This document shows, in pieces, positions 17,543 through 27,614 of a stretch of 64,000 bases of DNA; position 1 is the stretch's first letter; the number at the start of each line of letters is the position of its first letter. Both the position numbers and the translations under genes were made by a program. The notes under the pieces are model-generated. The model was given only the letters and a program-made list of their open reading frames with translations. It was not told the DNA's origin and ran no database searches. The stretch lies in contig CALCCA010000074.1 of the NCBI GenBank assembly GCA_937899725.1, positions 21,896-85,895 of the forward strand. Direction: 5' to 3'. This DNA comes from an uncultured Halomicronema sp. GTDB lineage: Bacteria; Cyanobacteriota; Cyanobacteriia; Phormidesmidales; Phormidesmidaceae.

Positions 17543-17935
17543 TCACGTCTCAACGCTTTGAGTTTGCAAAATGCCATAGCCATCGGCGGTTTCGCCGACG
17601 ATCACGACATCAATGGTGACGGTGCCGACGCGAAAAACGCGCACGCGATCGCACTCACCCTGCAGGTAATCGAATAGCGTCTGGTGCTGCTGGTGAAGCG
17701 TCTGGCCCTCAGAGCCATAGGCTCGACAGCGCCGCTGCACCTGCGCCATCAACTCAGCCAGGGAGCTTGCCGTTACGGAAACGTCTTCGGCGCGGCGCAA
17801 GACTTGACGAATTTCGGCGGCATCGCCTGTGGTCAAAGTCCAGGTGGGCACTGTCCACGGGGCTTCGGTTTCGCTAGGGAGCCACAGCCCGGCAGTGAGC
17901 TGCTTGAGCTGAGCGGTGAGTTGACGATTCGTCAT
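17543..17935 (-). CDS. Nuclease A inhibitor-like protein (NuiA family)
   Basis: The 130-residue acidic protein resembles Anabaena NuiA, the inhibitor of the sugar-nonspecific nuclease NucA. The C-terminal region VFRVGTVTIDVVIVGETADGYG ending in VET corresponds closely to the family segment with Y/F-R-x-G-x-V-x-x-D-V-x-x-x-GET and a terminal VET. The length also agrees. NuiA binds NucA in a one-to-one complex, through its C-terminal region. No nucA homologue is in the window, so the partner is inferred from the family. It lies upstream of rpiA on the same strand, 195 bases away. Confidence 0.78.
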   Translation of the reverse strand: MTNRQLTAQLKQLTAGLWLPSETEAPWTVPTWTLTTGDAAEIRQVLRRAEDVSVTASSLAELMAQVQRRCRAYGSEGQTLHQQHQTLFDYLQGECDRVRVFRVGTVTIDVVIVGETADGYGILQTQSVET

Positions 17936-18149
17936 CTGGCCTATCGTTCCCCAACTGGACTGAACTGAGATTTCCCAAAAGAAAAATCAATTCCACGGTA
18001 GCGCTAATCCCACCGGCGTATCTTGGTGGCGTCCACAGCTCATCCCGACGGGGGGATCGGTTTGGGGGAAATGATTCGTAACTGCAGGGGAGGGGGAGCC
18101 AGGAGGATTGATCGGACTGTTTGAGAGAAGGCGATCGAGCTGCTTATTT

Positions 18150-18375
18150 GACCAATGCCCTACTACTCCATGGCAGAAGTAATATCAATTCTTAGTGATC
18201 GGACTCCCGGCAATCTTGGAAACGCAGGGGGGTCAGGGGCGAGGGAGTTAGCTCTACAGCCTTGTTTCAGAGAATCGGTATAAAACGATCCCGCCAGTTT
18301 TTCTGCCTCCCTTGCCCCCGGCTGCCAAGCCAGTGGCAATCGTCCTATGTCTGTATGAGTGCCGCAGTCTACTAG
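18150..18375 (+). repeat. GTCTACTAG-type dispersed repeat, copy B, interrupted
   Basis: The left part (GACCAATGCC...GGCAGAAGTAA, 18150-18182) and the right part (GATCCCGCCAGTTTTTCTG...CTTGCCCCC...GCCGCAGTCTACTAG, about 18287-18375) together match copies A and C. They are separated by about 100 bases of unrelated sequence with its own inverted ends. The terminal CTACTAG overlaps the stop codon of moaA, which reads TAG from the reverse strand. Confidence 0.7.
18182..18281. mobile_element. MITE-like element nested in the repeat
   Basis: The 100-bp insert begins ATATCAATTCT and ends AGAATCGGTAT, imperfect terminal inverted repeats. Read from its right end, it starts ATACCGATTCTCTGAAAC and continues with GGCT.TAGA. 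This parallels the ATACCAATTCTCTGAAAC...GGCTACAGA start of the elements at 28855 and 47786. No transposase is encoded, so it is a non-autonomous element. Confidence 0.6.
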
Positions 18376-19358
18376 CCGCCGATTTGTGACATCGTGCGGC
18401 TATAAGCGCCCGTCGTGCCGGAATCGCGCATTTTGAAGTTGATCTCGGGTTTCGCGTCCACCAGCGTTATTACTCGATCACGCATTTCCTCTAAGGGCGT
18501 ACCTTGGCGCAGCCGCTCGCGCAGATTAATCTGCCCGGTTTCGTTCAGCAGGCAGGGACGCAGCCAGCCATCCGCCGATAGCCGCATGCGGTTGCAGCGA
18601 TCACAAAAGCACTCCGACATTTGGCTGATAAAGCCCACTGTGCCCAGCGCACCGGGAATCTGAAACACGTCTGCCGGGCCGTTGCCGCGCACGTTGCCTG
18701 TCGTCAGCCCCCAGCGATCGCGAATCCGCTGACGCAGTTCCTCAGAAGCGATCCAGCCACTGTGTTCAAACAGATCGCCGTTACCGATCGGCATAAATTC
18801 AATAAAGCGGACATGCCACTCGCGATCGCGGCTGAGGGCCGCCAAGTCCAAGATTTCGCCATCGTTAACACCGGGAATCACCACCACATTGAGCTTTAGC
18901 GGTGCAAAGCCGATTTGATGTGCGACCTGAATGCCCTCCCAAACGTCGTGCCAGCGCGACCGCCCGCGACCGCCCACAATCGCTTGAAACGTCTCGGGAT
19001 CGAGGGAATCAAGACTAATGTTGAGTCGTCGCAGACCCGCCTGCCACAGCGCTTCCGCCTTCTTGGCCAGCAAAAAGGCATTGGTGGTCATCGACAAATC
19101 TTGGGTTTGGGGTAAGTGGGCGATATCGGCCACGATTTCCACCACGTCGGGTCGTAGCAGTGGTTCACCGCCAGTCAGGCGAAAGCGGGTAAACCCAGCG
19201 GGCACGAACACCCCAGTCAGTAGCGATCGCAGCTCGGCGCGGGTGAGCCAGTCTTGCTGCAGGGCGTAGGTGAGGTCAGCCCCCTCAGGCATGCAGTACT
19301 GACACTGAAAATTGCAGCGATCGATCAAACTGATGCGGAGATAGTCGATGGCGTTCAT
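18372..19358 (-). CDS. moaA: GTP 3',8-cyclase (molybdenum cofactor biosynthesis protein A)
   Basis: The 328-residue radical-SAM enzyme makes the first intermediate of molybdopterin from GTP, together with MoaC. The N-terminal cluster motif CNFQCQYC has C15, C19 and C22. TGGEPLLR is the SAM-binding GGE motif. The second, C-terminal [4Fe-4S] site is [22 protein letters not shown]. The protein ends in GG, the conserved C-terminal diglycine needed for activity in this family. The frame opens 24 codons further upstream, but [15 protein letters not shown] is the standard MoaA N-terminus. It is divergent from cbiD, with a strong dyad between them. Its stop codon lies in a dispersed repeat. Confidence 0.95.
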   Translation of the reverse strand: MNAIDYLRISLIDRCNFQCQYCMPEGADLTYALQQDWLTRAELRSLLTGVFVPAGFTRFRLTGGEPLLRPDVVEIVADIAHLPQTQDLSMTTNAFLLAKKAEALWQAGLRRLNISLDSLDPETFQAIVGGRGRSRWHDVWEGIQVAHQIGFAPLKLNVVVIPGVNDGEILDLAALSRDREWHVRFIEFMPIGNGDLFEHSGWIASEELRQRIRDRWGLTTGNVRGNGPADVFQIPGALGTVGFISQMSECFCDRCNRMRLSADGWLRPCLLNETGQINLRERLRQGTPLEEMRDRVITLVDAKPEINFKMRDSGTTGAYSRTMSQIGG

Positions 19359-19388
19359 AACAACAGCAAACCCTACTGGCGAATACAC

Positions 19389-19429
19389 TGGGCAAACATC
19401 GCGCCTCATGACGCCGCGATGTTTGCCCA
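19389..19429. promoter_or_regulatory. 15-bp perfect inverted repeat between moaA and cbiD
   Basis: The arms TGGGCAAACATCGCG (19389-19403) and CGCGATGTTTGCCCA (19415-19429) are exact complements with an 11-base spacer. They sit in the middle of the 101-base region between the divergent moaA and cbiD starts. It may be an operator shared by the two genes or a hairpin in one of the leaders. It is not a known riboswitch by its look. Confidence 0.75.
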
Positions 19430-19459
19430 CAACTTTAACAACATTTTAATTGCCAAAGT

Positions 19460-20602
19460 ATGCCGTCTGAGACAAAAGCCTCCCAACCGAGAGCGGGCTA
19501 TACGTTGCCAGTATTTGCCTGTGCCAGCGCGATCGCGGCGCTGCGAATGCTGGTGGATACGACCCAGGCCGCCAAATCCGTCACCGTTGATTTGGTGAAT
19601 CCCGCTCGGTCAGCCGAGATTGCGATTGAGCAGGTCGCGCCGCTGCCCGATGGCTCGGTGCTGGGGATCAGCCGCAGCGACCCTGGCGATAATTTGGACA
19701 TTACGCGCCATACGCCCGTTTGGGCGATTGTGGCTTGGGGCGACGTGCAGCAAACAGAGCGCCTGCAGATTGACGGCGGTGCGGGTTTGGGCCGGCAGGT
19801 CAATGCCGATCAGCAACCGGCGATCTATGCCTACGCCCAGACGGTGTTGCAAGCGAATCTGCTGCCGCTGCTGCCGGCGGGGCGATCGCTGCGGGTGACG
19901 ATTGTGTTGCCCGAGGGGCGATCGCTGGCCTTGCGCACCTCTAACGCGGCCTTTGGTGTCGTGGATGGCCTGTCGCTGTTGGGTACCTCGGGCATTGCCG
20001 AGCCGCTGAGTGCGCCGGGACAGCTGGCCGCATTTCGGCAAGCAGTGCGGGAGCGGGCGACGCAGTTCACCACACTGGTCTTTTGTGTCGGCGAAAACGG
20101 GTTAGACAAGGCCCTGTCGCTCGGCATTCGGCCCGAGCAGCGGCTCAAAACCGGCAACTGGATTGGGCCGCTGCTGGTGGAAGCCGCTCTGAGTGGCGTA
20201 CAAGAAATTCTGCTGCTGGGCTACCACGGCAAGCTGATCAAGCTGGCGGGCGGCATTTTTCATACTCATCACTATGTGGCGGATGGCCGACAAGAAATTT
20301 TGACCGCGATCGCGGCGGCTCAAGGCTTACCCACTGCCCATGTGCAGCACCTGCTGCAGGCCCAGACGGTGGAAGCGGGCCTCACCTATCTGCGGCAGCT
20401 CGACGCGGCAGAGCAGAGTCACTGGGTGCAGCAAACCTACCAAACGCTGGTGCAGCGAATCGATGAGCGATCGACGGCCTACCTGCGCGCTAATGCCGAT
20501 CGCGCGGTAGTCGTTGGCGCGGCGGTGTTTGACCGTTCGCGAGAGATTGTCGCCATCAGCGATCGCGGCCAGTCACTCTTGCAAACTCTTTTGGTAAGCT
20601 AG
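19460..20602 (+). CDS. cbiD: Cobalt-precorrin-5B C1-methyltransferase
   Basis: The 380-residue protein acts in the anaerobic (early-cobalt) cobalamin pathway, methylating C1 of cobalt-precorrin-5B with SAM. The N-terminus RAGYTLPVFACASAIAALRML corresponds to the G-[FY]-T-T-G-x-C-A-x-A-A region of CbiD. Further family features are the glycine-rich GGAGLGRQV near 118-126, LRTSNAAFGVVDGLSLLGTSG and the C-terminal GYHGKLIKLAGGIFHTHHYVADGR. The neighbouring order cbiD then guaA is common in cyanobacteria. A gap of about 205 bases to guaA suggests a separate promoter for guaA. Confidence 0.93.
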   Translation: MPSETKASQPRAGYTLPVFACASAIAALRMLVDTTQAAKSVTVDLVNPARSAEIAIEQVAPLPDGSVLGISRSDPGDNLDITRHTPVWAIVAWGDVQQTERLQIDGGAGLGRQVNADQQPAIYAYAQTVLQANLLPLLPAGRSLRVTIVLPEGRSLALRTSNAAFGVVDGLSLLGTSGIAEPLSAPGQLAAFRQAVRERATQFTTLVFCVGENGLDKALSLGIRPEQRLKTGNWIGPLLVEAALSGVQEILLLGYHGKLIKLAGGIFHTHHYVADGRQEILTAIAAAQGLPTAHVQHLLQAQTVEAGLTYLRQLDAAEQSHWVQQTYQTLVQRIDERSTAYLRANADRAVVVGAAVFDRSREIVAISDRGQSLLQTLLVS

Positions 20603-20807
20603 GAGGAATATTTTTTTCGATGCTCACCCTAGCCTCTCATCCTCGCCGGTATGAACGGGTAGATTGAGAGCTTATTGCCCATCAGTTTTTAAATCGTTTT
20701 GATTATTCGTCCGGATTAATGACACCTGACAGCCCCGTTCCTGAGGTTGTTGCTAGCGCTAACGAGCCCTCCTTTCAAGTTCTTCACTTATTCACAGGAT
20801 TTCTGCC

Positions 20808-22421
20808 GTGACTCTGCAAACCCAAACCGCGACAACCTCTGATGAGCCCAGTAGGGCAAGACTCGATCGCCAAATGTTAGTGATCTTAGATTTTGGCTCG
20901 CAATATTCTGAGCTGATTGCCCGCCGCATTCGCGAAACCGAAGTCTATTCGGAAGTGTTGTCCTATCGCACGACGGCGGAGCAGTTGCGACAGCTGAATC
21001 CTCAGGGCATCATCCTGTCGGGGGGGCCAAATTCGGTCTACGACGAACGGGCCCCCCATTGCGACCCGGAGATTTGGAATCTGGGCGTGCCGGTCTTGGG
21101 CGTGTGCTACGGCATGCAGCTGATGGTGCAGCAGTTGGGCGGGCAGGTTGAGCGGGCCGAGCGGGCCGAATACGGCAAAGCTTCGTTGAACATTGATGAC
21201 CCCACGGATCTGCTCACCAATGTGGAAGATGGCTCCACGATGTGGATGAGCCACGGCGACTCGGTGACCCAAATGCCCCCTGGCTTTGAGGTGTTAGCTC
21301 ACACCAACAACACGCCGAGCGCCGCGATCGCTGACCACACCCGTAAGTATTACGGCGTGCAGTTTCATCCCGAGGTGGTGCATTCGAAAGGGGGACAGGC
21401 GCTGATTCGCAACTTTGTTTATCACATTTGCGACTGTCAGCCCACGTGGACGACGGAAGCCTTTATCGAAGAAGCGGTGCGTGAAGTTCGCGCCCGCGTT
21501 GGCGATCGCCGCGTGCTGCTGGCGCTGTCTGGCGGGGTCGATTCTTCGACCCTGGCATTTTTGTTGAATAAGGCCATTGGTGACAAGCTGACCTGCATGT
21601 TCATCGACCAGGGCTTTATGCGCAAGGGTGAGCCCGAGCGCTTAGTGAAACTGTTTGAAGAGCAGTTCCATATCAATGTCAGCTATGTCAATGCCCGCGA
21701 GCGCTTTCTTGAACAGGTGAAAGGCGTCACCGATCCAGAGGTCAAGCGCAAGCGCATTGGCCACGAATTTATTCAGGTATTTGAAGAAGAATCGCGCCGT
21801 CTCGGGCCGTTTGATTACCTGGCCCAAGGCACCCTGTATCCCGACGTGATTGAGTCGGCAGATACGAATGTCGATCCCAAAACGGGCGAACGCGTCGCCG
21901 TCAAGATCAAAAGCCACCACAACGTTGGCGGCCTGCCGAAGGATCTGCGGTTCAAACTTGTCGAACCGCTGCGCAAGCTATTTAAAGATGAGGTGCGCAA
22001 GCTGGGGCGATCGCTTGGCCTGCCTGAAGAAATCGTTCGCCGTCATCCCTTCCCCGGCCCTGGTCTGGCGATTCGTATCTTGGGCGAAGTCACCGCCGAA
22101 AAGCTCGACATCCTACGCGATGCTGACTACATTGTGCGTCAAGAGATTCGCCATCGCGGCATGTATCACGACTTTTGGCAGGCCTTTGCGGTGCTGTTGC
22201 CGGTGCGCAGTGTTGGCGTTATGGGCGACCAGCGCACCTATGCCTATCCCATCGTGTTGCGCTTTGTCTCCAGTGAAGATGGTATGACTGCTGACTGGTC
22301 GCGCACCCCCTACGACCTGCTAGAAGCCATTTCTAATCGCATCGTCAATGAAGTCAAAGGCGTCAACCGCGTGGTGTATGACGTGACGTCTAAGCCGCCC
22401 GGCACGATTGAGTGGGAGTAG
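20808..22421 (+). CDS. guaA: GMP synthase (glutamine-hydrolysing)
   Basis: The 537-residue enzyme converts XMP to GMP with glutamine and ATP. The class I glutaminase domain (about 24-215) shows the catalytic triad: C100 in GVCYGMQLM, and H187 and E189 in FHPEV. The ATP-pyrophosphatase domain has the PP-loop SGGVDSS at 241-247. The dimerisation domain follows, with [17 protein letters not shown] and the C-terminal KPPGTIEWE, which is the invariant end of GuaA. The start is a GTG at 20808. The first 23 residues are a variable cyanobacterial leader ([13 protein letters not shown]). Confidence 0.97.
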   Translation: MTLQTQTATTSDEPSRARLDRQMLVILDFGSQYSELIARRIRETEVYSEVLSYRTTAEQLRQLNPQGIILSGGPNSVYDERAPHCDPEIWNLGVPVLGVCYGMQLMVQQLGGQVERAERAEYGKASLNIDDPTDLLTNVEDGSTMWMSHGDSVTQMPPGFEVLAHTNNTPSAAIADHTRKYYGVQFHPEVVHSKGGQALIRNFVYHICDCQPTWTTEAFIEEAVREVRARVGDRRVLLALSGGVDSSTLAFLLNKAIGDKLTCMFIDQGFMRKGEPERLVKLFEEQFHINVSYVNARERFLEQVKGVTDPEVKRKRIGHEFIQVFEEESRRLGPFDYLAQGTLYPDVIESADTNVDPKTGERVAVKIKSHHNVGGLPKDLRFKLVEPLRKLFKDEVRKLGRSLGLPEEIVRRHPFPGPGLAIRILGEVTAEKLDILRDADYIVRQEIRHRGMYHDFWQAFAVLLPVRSVGVMGDQRTYAYPIVLRFVSSEDGMTADWSRTPYDLLEAISNRIVNEVKGVNRVVYDVTSKPPGTIEWE

Positions 22422-22428
22422 AGAGCGA

Positions 22429-22464
22429 ATGCGGAGTGCGGCATGCGGCATGCGGAGTGCGGCA
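22429..22464. repeat. Short tandem repeat GCGGAGTGCGGCAT
   Basis: Immediately after guaA, the units ATGCGGAGTGCGGC and ATGCGGC alternate three to four times. This is a slippage-type short repeat typical of cyanobacterial spacers. It has no assigned role. Confidence 0.65.
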
Positions 22465-22526
22465 GTTGAAGTTTGAGAGGTGCGATCGCTCATCGTCGAA
22501 GCGCTGATTGGAGGTCTCTCAATCCC

Positions 22527-22901
22527 ATGAAGAAAATTCTGATCGCCACCGCAACTCTTCTCTCACTGGCGGTACCCGCTCACAGCCAACTCGTGCTCAC
22601 CTGCCCCGTATACGCTGACGACACCGACATTCCGGCTGAAGAGGTGTTTTCGTATGAAGAGCCAAGACCCGCCTTTATCGATGGTGAAACGGTCGGCAGT
22701 CGCGTCAATGTGAGAACCGGGCCAGGGCTAGATTACGAGGTCACTGCCTACGGGCTGGTTGGTGAAGATGTGGAGCTCATCGGTCAAGCCTTTAGCCGAG
22801 AATGTGAAACTTGGATTCAAGTCCGGTTTCCCGGCTCCGAGCCCGTGGGTTGGGTGCACAAGGACTTCATCGGGCCGAAGAGGGGAACAAGCTGGTGGTA
22901 G
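22527..22901 (+). CDS. Secreted SH3-domain protein
   Basis: The 124-residue protein starts at MKKILIATATLLS, 11 bases after a clear GGAGG. A signal peptide ends near AHSQ (about 21). The mature part contains a bacterial SH3 domain: GSRVNVRTGPGLDYEV, then GEDVELIGQAF, WIQVRFPG and the terminal VGWVHKDFI. Such domains bind peptidoglycan or act as spacers in cell-wall proteins. No catalytic domain is present. It stands alone between guaA and a nucleotidyltransferase gene. Confidence 0.83.
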   Translation: MKKILIATATLLSLAVPAHSQLVLTCPVYADDTDIPAEEVFSYEEPRPAFIDGETVGSRVNVRTGPGLDYEVTAYGLVGEDVELIGQAFSRECETWIQVRFPGSEPVGWVHKDFIGPKRGTSWW

Positions 22902-23055
22902 CGATGCTCGGTTCTGAGCCGCGATCGCCCCACAACCGGCTTAGATCGGTTCATGTTCGGGCATCTTACAAGAACAATCATCGCTTCGACGATGACCGCC
23001 GTTCAGTATGCCGTTCGGCAGCTCAACGTCATCTTGAGGCGACACCGGAGATCCT

Positions 23056-23898
23056 GTGGAATTCTCTCAAATCCCGCAGCCGTTTGCTGTAGAGATCCAG
23101 CAGCGGCTCGCTCAAACTGAGGTAGAGCACGACGTCAAAATTTTGTATGCCTGTGAGTCGGGTAGTCGGGCCTGGGGGTTCGCCTCACCCGATTCTGACT
23201 ACGACGTGAGATTTATCTACGCTCACCCGGCAGACTGGTACTTGTCATTTGATGTAGAGCGCCGTCGTGACGTCATCGAGTACCCCATCGTCGACGAGAT
23301 TGATTGCAACGGCTGGGATCTTCGCAAGGCGCTTTACCTCTTTACTCGCACTAACGGTGCTCTTTTGGAATGGTTAAACAGCCCGATTCGTTACATCGAG
23401 GTGGGGGACTGCGCTGAGCAGCTGCGAGCCCTAGCAGAGGTCACCGCTAACAGTGTGGCGCTGGGTTATCACTACAGTCACATGGCACGAGGACAGTCCG
23501 CGAAGATTCTACATCGTGACCAAGTTCGTTTGAAGAAGTATTTCTATGTTTTGCGTCCGCTACTCGCCATTCGTCATCTGGAGCAGGGGCTTGGTGTCCC
23601 CCCGGTCGAGTTTCGGCGGTTAGTCGATAAGACTGCGCCCAAGTCATTGGTGCCCCTCATTGAGGAGCTGTTGGCGTTAAAAATCCAGTCTCCAGAACTG
23701 GGCCTGGGTAAACCCGTGCCAGAGCTTAACGAATTTATCGAGCATGAGTTAGATCGCCACAGCGATGAGTACGACGGGTTAGGCCGCCCTGACCTCGTGG
23801 ACAAGAGCGCAGTTCTGGAACGTTTGAACGAAATATTCAGAAAGGCCGTCTGTGAAGTGCCCGGTGATGAAAAATTCTTCCGCTCTCTTAGTATCTAA
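23056..23898 (+). CDS. Nucleotidyltransferase of the COG3541 / pol-beta superfamily
   Basis: The 280-residue protein has the nucleotidyltransferase signature CESGSRAWGFASPDSDYDVRF: GS at 36-37 and the metal-binding D48 and D50. YHYSHMARGQSAKI and KKYFYVLRPLLAIRHLE follow. This combination is typical of the COG3541 group, sometimes annotated as RNA-repair or predicted nucleotidyltransferases; the reaction is not established. The start is a GTG with GGAG five bases upstream. It is not paired with a HEPN gene, so it is not an obvious MNT/HEPN toxin-antitoxin member. It ends 60 bases before valS. Confidence 0.8.
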   Translation: MEFSQIPQPFAVEIQQRLAQTEVEHDVKILYACESGSRAWGFASPDSDYDVRFIYAHPADWYLSFDVERRRDVIEYPIVDEIDCNGWDLRKALYLFTRTNGALLEWLNSPIRYIEVGDCAEQLRALAEVTANSVALGYHYSHMARGQSAKILHRDQVRLKKYFYVLRPLLAIRHLEQGLGVPPVEFRRLVDKTAPKSLVPLIEELLALKIQSPELGLGKPVPELNEFIEHELDRHSDEYDGLGRPDLVDKSAVLERLNEIFRKAVCEVPGDEKFFRSLSI

Positions 23899-23958
23899 AG
23901 GAAATCTCATGGCAAGATCATGAGGTAATCGACTGCCCCGAACGAGAACTCTACTCCC

Positions 23959-26900
23959 ATGACGGCCACCATCCCCAATCTTCCCAGTCAATACGACCCC
24001 TCTCTGACGGAAGAGAAATGGCAAGCAGCTTGGGAAGCCCGCCATGTCTTCAAGGCTGACCCCGATCATCCGGGAGAGCCCTTTTGTGTGGTTATTCCGC
24101 CGCCCAATGTTACGGGCAGTCTGCACATGGGCCATGCCTTTGAAAACGCCCTGATTGATACGCTCGTGCGTTATCAGCGGATGCAAGGGCGGAACGCGCT
24201 GTGGTTACCAGGTACTGACCACGCCAGCATTGCCGTGCAAACCATTCTTGAACGCCAGCTCAAAGCCGAGGATAAAACTCTGGCAGACTTGGGCCGCGAC
24301 CAGTTTTTGGAGCGCGCTTGGCAGTGGAAGGCCGAATCGGGCGGCACCATCGTCGGTCAGCTGCGCAAGCTCGGCGTTTCGGTTGACTGGAGCCGCGAAC
24401 GCTTCACGATGGATGCTGGGTTGTCGAAAGCGGTGGTTAAAGCGTTTACCCAACTCTACGAAGAGGGACTAATCTACCGGGGCAACTACATGGTGAACTG
24501 GTGCCCCGCGAGCCAGTCAGCTGTGTCTGATCTAGAAGTGGAGCCCACGGAGGTTAACGGTCATCTGTGGCATTTTCGCTATCCGCTGACGGATGGCTCC
24601 GGCTATGTCGAAGTGGCCACCACGCGCCCCGAAACGATGCTGGGTGATACCGCCGTGGCGGTGAATCCGGAGGACGAGCGCTACCGCGATTTAGTCGGCA
24701 AAACCCTAACCTTGCCGATCATGGAGCGCGAGATTCCGATCATTGCCGATGACTATGTGACCCCGGAATTTGGCACCGGCTGCGTTAAAGTGACGCCCGC
24801 CCATGACCCCAATGACTTTGCTATGGGCCAGCGCCACGATCTGCCCCGCATCACCATCATGAATAAAGACGGCACGATGAGTTCTGACGCCGGGCCGTTT
24901 GAAGGGATGGATCGGTTTGAAGCGCGCAAAGCCGTGGTCGATCGCCTGCGGGATGACGACTTTTTGGTGCGCATTGAAGACTATCAGCACACGGTGCCCT
25001 ACAGCGATCGCGGCAAGGTGCCCGTGGAGCCCCTGCTGTCGACCCAGTGGTTTGTCAAAATTGAGCCCCTGGCCAAAAAAGCACTGGCGGCATTGGATCA
25101 GCACCACTCCCCGAAGTTTGTGCCTGAACGATGGACGAAGGTTTACCGCGATTGGTTGGTGAGCCTGCGCGACTGGTGCATTTCCCGGCAGCTGTGGTGG
25201 GGGCACCAGATTCCGGCCTGGTATGCCGTCAGCGAAACCGATGGCGAGATTCGTGATAATACGCCCTTTGTGGTGGCGGCGAATTTTGACGAAGCGGAAG
25301 AGAAGGCGATCGCCCAGTTTGGCGAAGATGTCTTGCTGGCCCAAGATCCGGACGTGCTGGATACGTGGTTTTCGTCAGGTCTGTGGCCGTTTTCGACGAT
25401 GGGCTGGCCTGATGAGAGCGCCCCAGACTTTCAAACTTACTACCCCACCACGACGTTGGTGACCGGGTTTGACATCATCTTTTTCTGGGTGGCTCGCATG
25501 ACGATGATGGCCGGACATTTCACTGACCAAATGCCCTTTGAGGCAGTCTACATTCACGGTCTAGTGCGGGACGAAAATAATCAAAAGATGTCGAAGTCTA
25601 AGGGCAACGGCATTGATCCGCTCATTTTGATCAACAAATACGGCACCGATGCCCTCCGCTACGCGCTCATTCGTGAGGTCGCTGGGGCCGGGCAAGACAT
25701 CCGCTTGGAATACGATCGCAAAACGGATGAATCTGTCTCGGTGGAAGCCTCGCGTAACTTCACCAACAAGCTGTGGAACGCGGCCCGGTTCGTGATGATG
25801 AACCTGGAAGGACAAACCCCGGCACAGCTTGGCGGCCCCAATCCGGCCACCCTCGAACTCGCCGACCGCTGGATTTTGTCGCGCTACAGCGGTGTCTTGC
25901 AGCAGGTTCATGCCGACATGCAGAAGTATGGCTTTGGTGAAGCGGCCAAGCATCTCTATGATTTTGTCTGGGGCGATTTTTGCGACTGGTATATCGAGCT
26001 GGTGAAGCCGCGTCTACAGGGTGATGGCGACTCTAAACGAGGGGCTCAGCAGACCCTGGCCACAGTGCTCGACGGTATTTTGCGATCGCTGCATCCCTTC
26101 ATGCCGCACATTACCGAAGAGATCTGGCACACCCTTAACCAGGCGGCTGAGGATGAGTTTTTAGCGCAGCAGGTTTATCCCACGGCTGACACCGGGGCGA
26201 TCAAGCCGACGCTGGAACAGGAGTTTGACCTGCTGTTTGGCACAATTCGTACAATTCGCAACCTGCGAGCGGAGGCCGGCATCAAGCCTAGTGCTCGCAT
26301 TGAGATCATTTTGCAGTCAGCCAATCCCGCTGAACAGCGGATTTTGGCATCCACCCAGCCCTACATTCAAGCGTTGGGCAAAGTTGAAACGCTGACGATT
26401 CGAGGTGATGCGGCTCCCCAACCACCCGCTACCGCCTCGGTTATGAACTCAGACTCGTCAACTGACCCACGTGATGCGCCGCACATGAGTGCTGCCGTCA
26501 GCCCCGAGGTGGCCTCAGAAACGGCGGATCTTCTGAATGCGCCTGCTCGTTCGCGGTCGGATACCGACCCGGCTGATGGGCTCAGTGTCAGTACGATCGC
26601 AGCTGAGATCACTGATTTTTGGGTAACGATGCGTCCCCTGTTAGAGGAGCCGCTGACCTATATTCAGCGATTTTTCAGCGATTTTCGGCGACCCGCTGGC
26701 TCGTTGATCTTGTTCGCAGCGCTCTTAATTACATTGCAGGTGTTGTCTGCGATCGTCAGCACCTTAGAAAGTCTGCCGCTGGTGGCGCCAGTTCTTGAGT
26801 TGGTCGGTATCGGTTACACTGCCTGGTTTGTCAGTAAAAATCTGCTGTATGCCCCCAAGCGCCGCCAAACCTGGCAGCAGTTGGCCCATTGGCGTCAAGA

Positions 26901-27324
26901 GGTGATGGGCGAGGCTAAAGACTGGATCAACCGCCAAACAGCAGCTCAGTCAGCGACCTCTACGGTAGCAGCACCTACTCCTCCCGCGTCAGCAACTGCC
27001 GCTCCAGCCGCCGCCTCAGAGCCCCCTGAGGCTGCTTCCGTCGCCGCCGCCTCGACGCCCCCAGCCAAAATGTTCGCTGGTGTGGTGGGAACGGTGCAGG
27101 TGTTGATTCCGCTGACGGGGCTTGTTGATGTTGATGCCCTTAAGGCCAAGCTCGAAAAAGACCTGGCTAAAGTCGAGGGTGAAATTAAATCGCTCTCAGG
27201 GCGGTTGGGAAATCCCGGATTTGTTAATAAAGCCCCTGAAGATGTGGTGCAGGGAGCCCGCGACGCCCTGACCGAAGCGGAGACTCAAGCCGAGATTTTG
27301 CAATCTCGTTTAGCTCTGCTTTGA
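23959..27324 (+). CDS. valS: Valyl-tRNA synthetase with membrane-anchoring CAAD insertion
   Basis: The 1121-residue enzyme charges tRNA-Val. The class I signatures are HMGH at 56-59 and KMSKS at 543-547. The editing domain lies between them ([16 protein letters not shown]), followed by the DALR-like anticodon domain. At about 815-1035 there is an insert: a low-complexity linker, then the CAAD domain with two membrane helices at about 914-935 and 940-962, then an Ala/Pro-rich linker. The normal C-terminal coiled-coil arm ([24 protein letters not shown]) occupies about 1060-1121. CAAD is a cyanobacterial appended domain, also found in plastid CURT1 proteins, that anchors certain synthetases to thylakoids. 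This gene is complete, with no frameshift. Confidence 0.96.
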   Translation: MTATIPNLPSQYDPSLTEEKWQAAWEARHVFKADPDHPGEPFCVVIPPPNVTGSLHMGHAFENALIDTLVRYQRMQGRNALWLPGTDHASIAVQTILERQLKAEDKTLADLGRDQFLERAWQWKAESGGTIVGQLRKLGVSVDWSRERFTMDAGLSKAVVKAFTQLYEEGLIYRGNYMVNWCPASQSAVSDLEVEPTEVNGHLWHFRYPLTDGSGYVEVATTRPETMLGDTAVAVNPEDERYRDLVGKTLTLPIMEREIPIIADDYVTPEFGTGCVKVTPAHDPNDFAMGQRHDLPRITIMNKDGTMSSDAGPFEGMDRFEARKAVVDRLRDDDFLVRIEDYQHTVPYSDRGKVPVEPLLSTQWFVKIEPLAKKALAALDQHHSPKFVPERWTKVYRDWLVSLRDWCISRQLWWGHQIPAWYAVSETDGEIRDNTPFVVAANFDEAEEKAIAQFGEDVLLAQDPDVLDTWFSSGLWPFSTMGWPDESAPDFQTYYPTTTLVTGFDIIFFWVARMTMMAGHFTDQMPFEAVYIHGLVRDENNQKMSKSKGNGIDPLILINKYGTDALRYALIREVAGAGQDIRLEYDRKTDESVSVEASRNFTNKLWNAARFVMMNLEGQTPAQLGGPNPATLELADRWILSRYSGVLQQVHADMQKYGFGEAAKHLYDFVWGDFCDWYIELVKPRLQGDGDSKRGAQQTLATVLDGILRSLHPFMPHITEEIWHTLNQAAEDEFLAQQVYPTADTGAIKPTLEQEFDLLFGTIRTIRNLRAEAGIKPSARIEIILQSANPAEQRILASTQPYIQALGKVETLTIRGDAAPQPPATASVMNSDSSTDPRDAPHMSAAVSPEVASETADLLNAPARSRSDTDPADGLSVSTIAAEITDFWVTMRPLLEEPLTYIQRFFSDFRRPAGSLILFAALLITLQVLSAIVSTLESLPLVAPVLELVGIGYTAWFVSKNLLYAPKRRQTWQQLAHWRQEVMGEAKDWINRQTAAQSATSTVAAPTPPASATAAPAAASEPPEAASVAAASTPPAKMFAGVVGTVQVLIPLTGLVDVDALKAKLEKDLAKVEGEIKSLSGRLGNPGFVNKAPEDVVQGARDALTEAETQAEILQSRLALL

Positions 27325-27614
27325 CTGTTTGAAACTTGTCCTCGAAGTCATCCAGAACACTGGAAACTTTAACAGGGCAATGGCTGGAGCTATTGACTCG
27401 CTTCTAGATATCGGGTTTGACTGCCGACAGTTTGTTTGTAGTCAGCGACCTACTAGCACATCATAAGAACTGACACATTGGTTACCTGAAATTTAACCCT
27501 GCTGAGGGACATTGGAGACAATTCCTCAACAGAGCACGAGGGGATACCCTCATTTAGGGCTCTCAGCTCTCAATCAAGAACGACTCCTGATTTGGTTACT
27601 ACCTACAACTTGCA

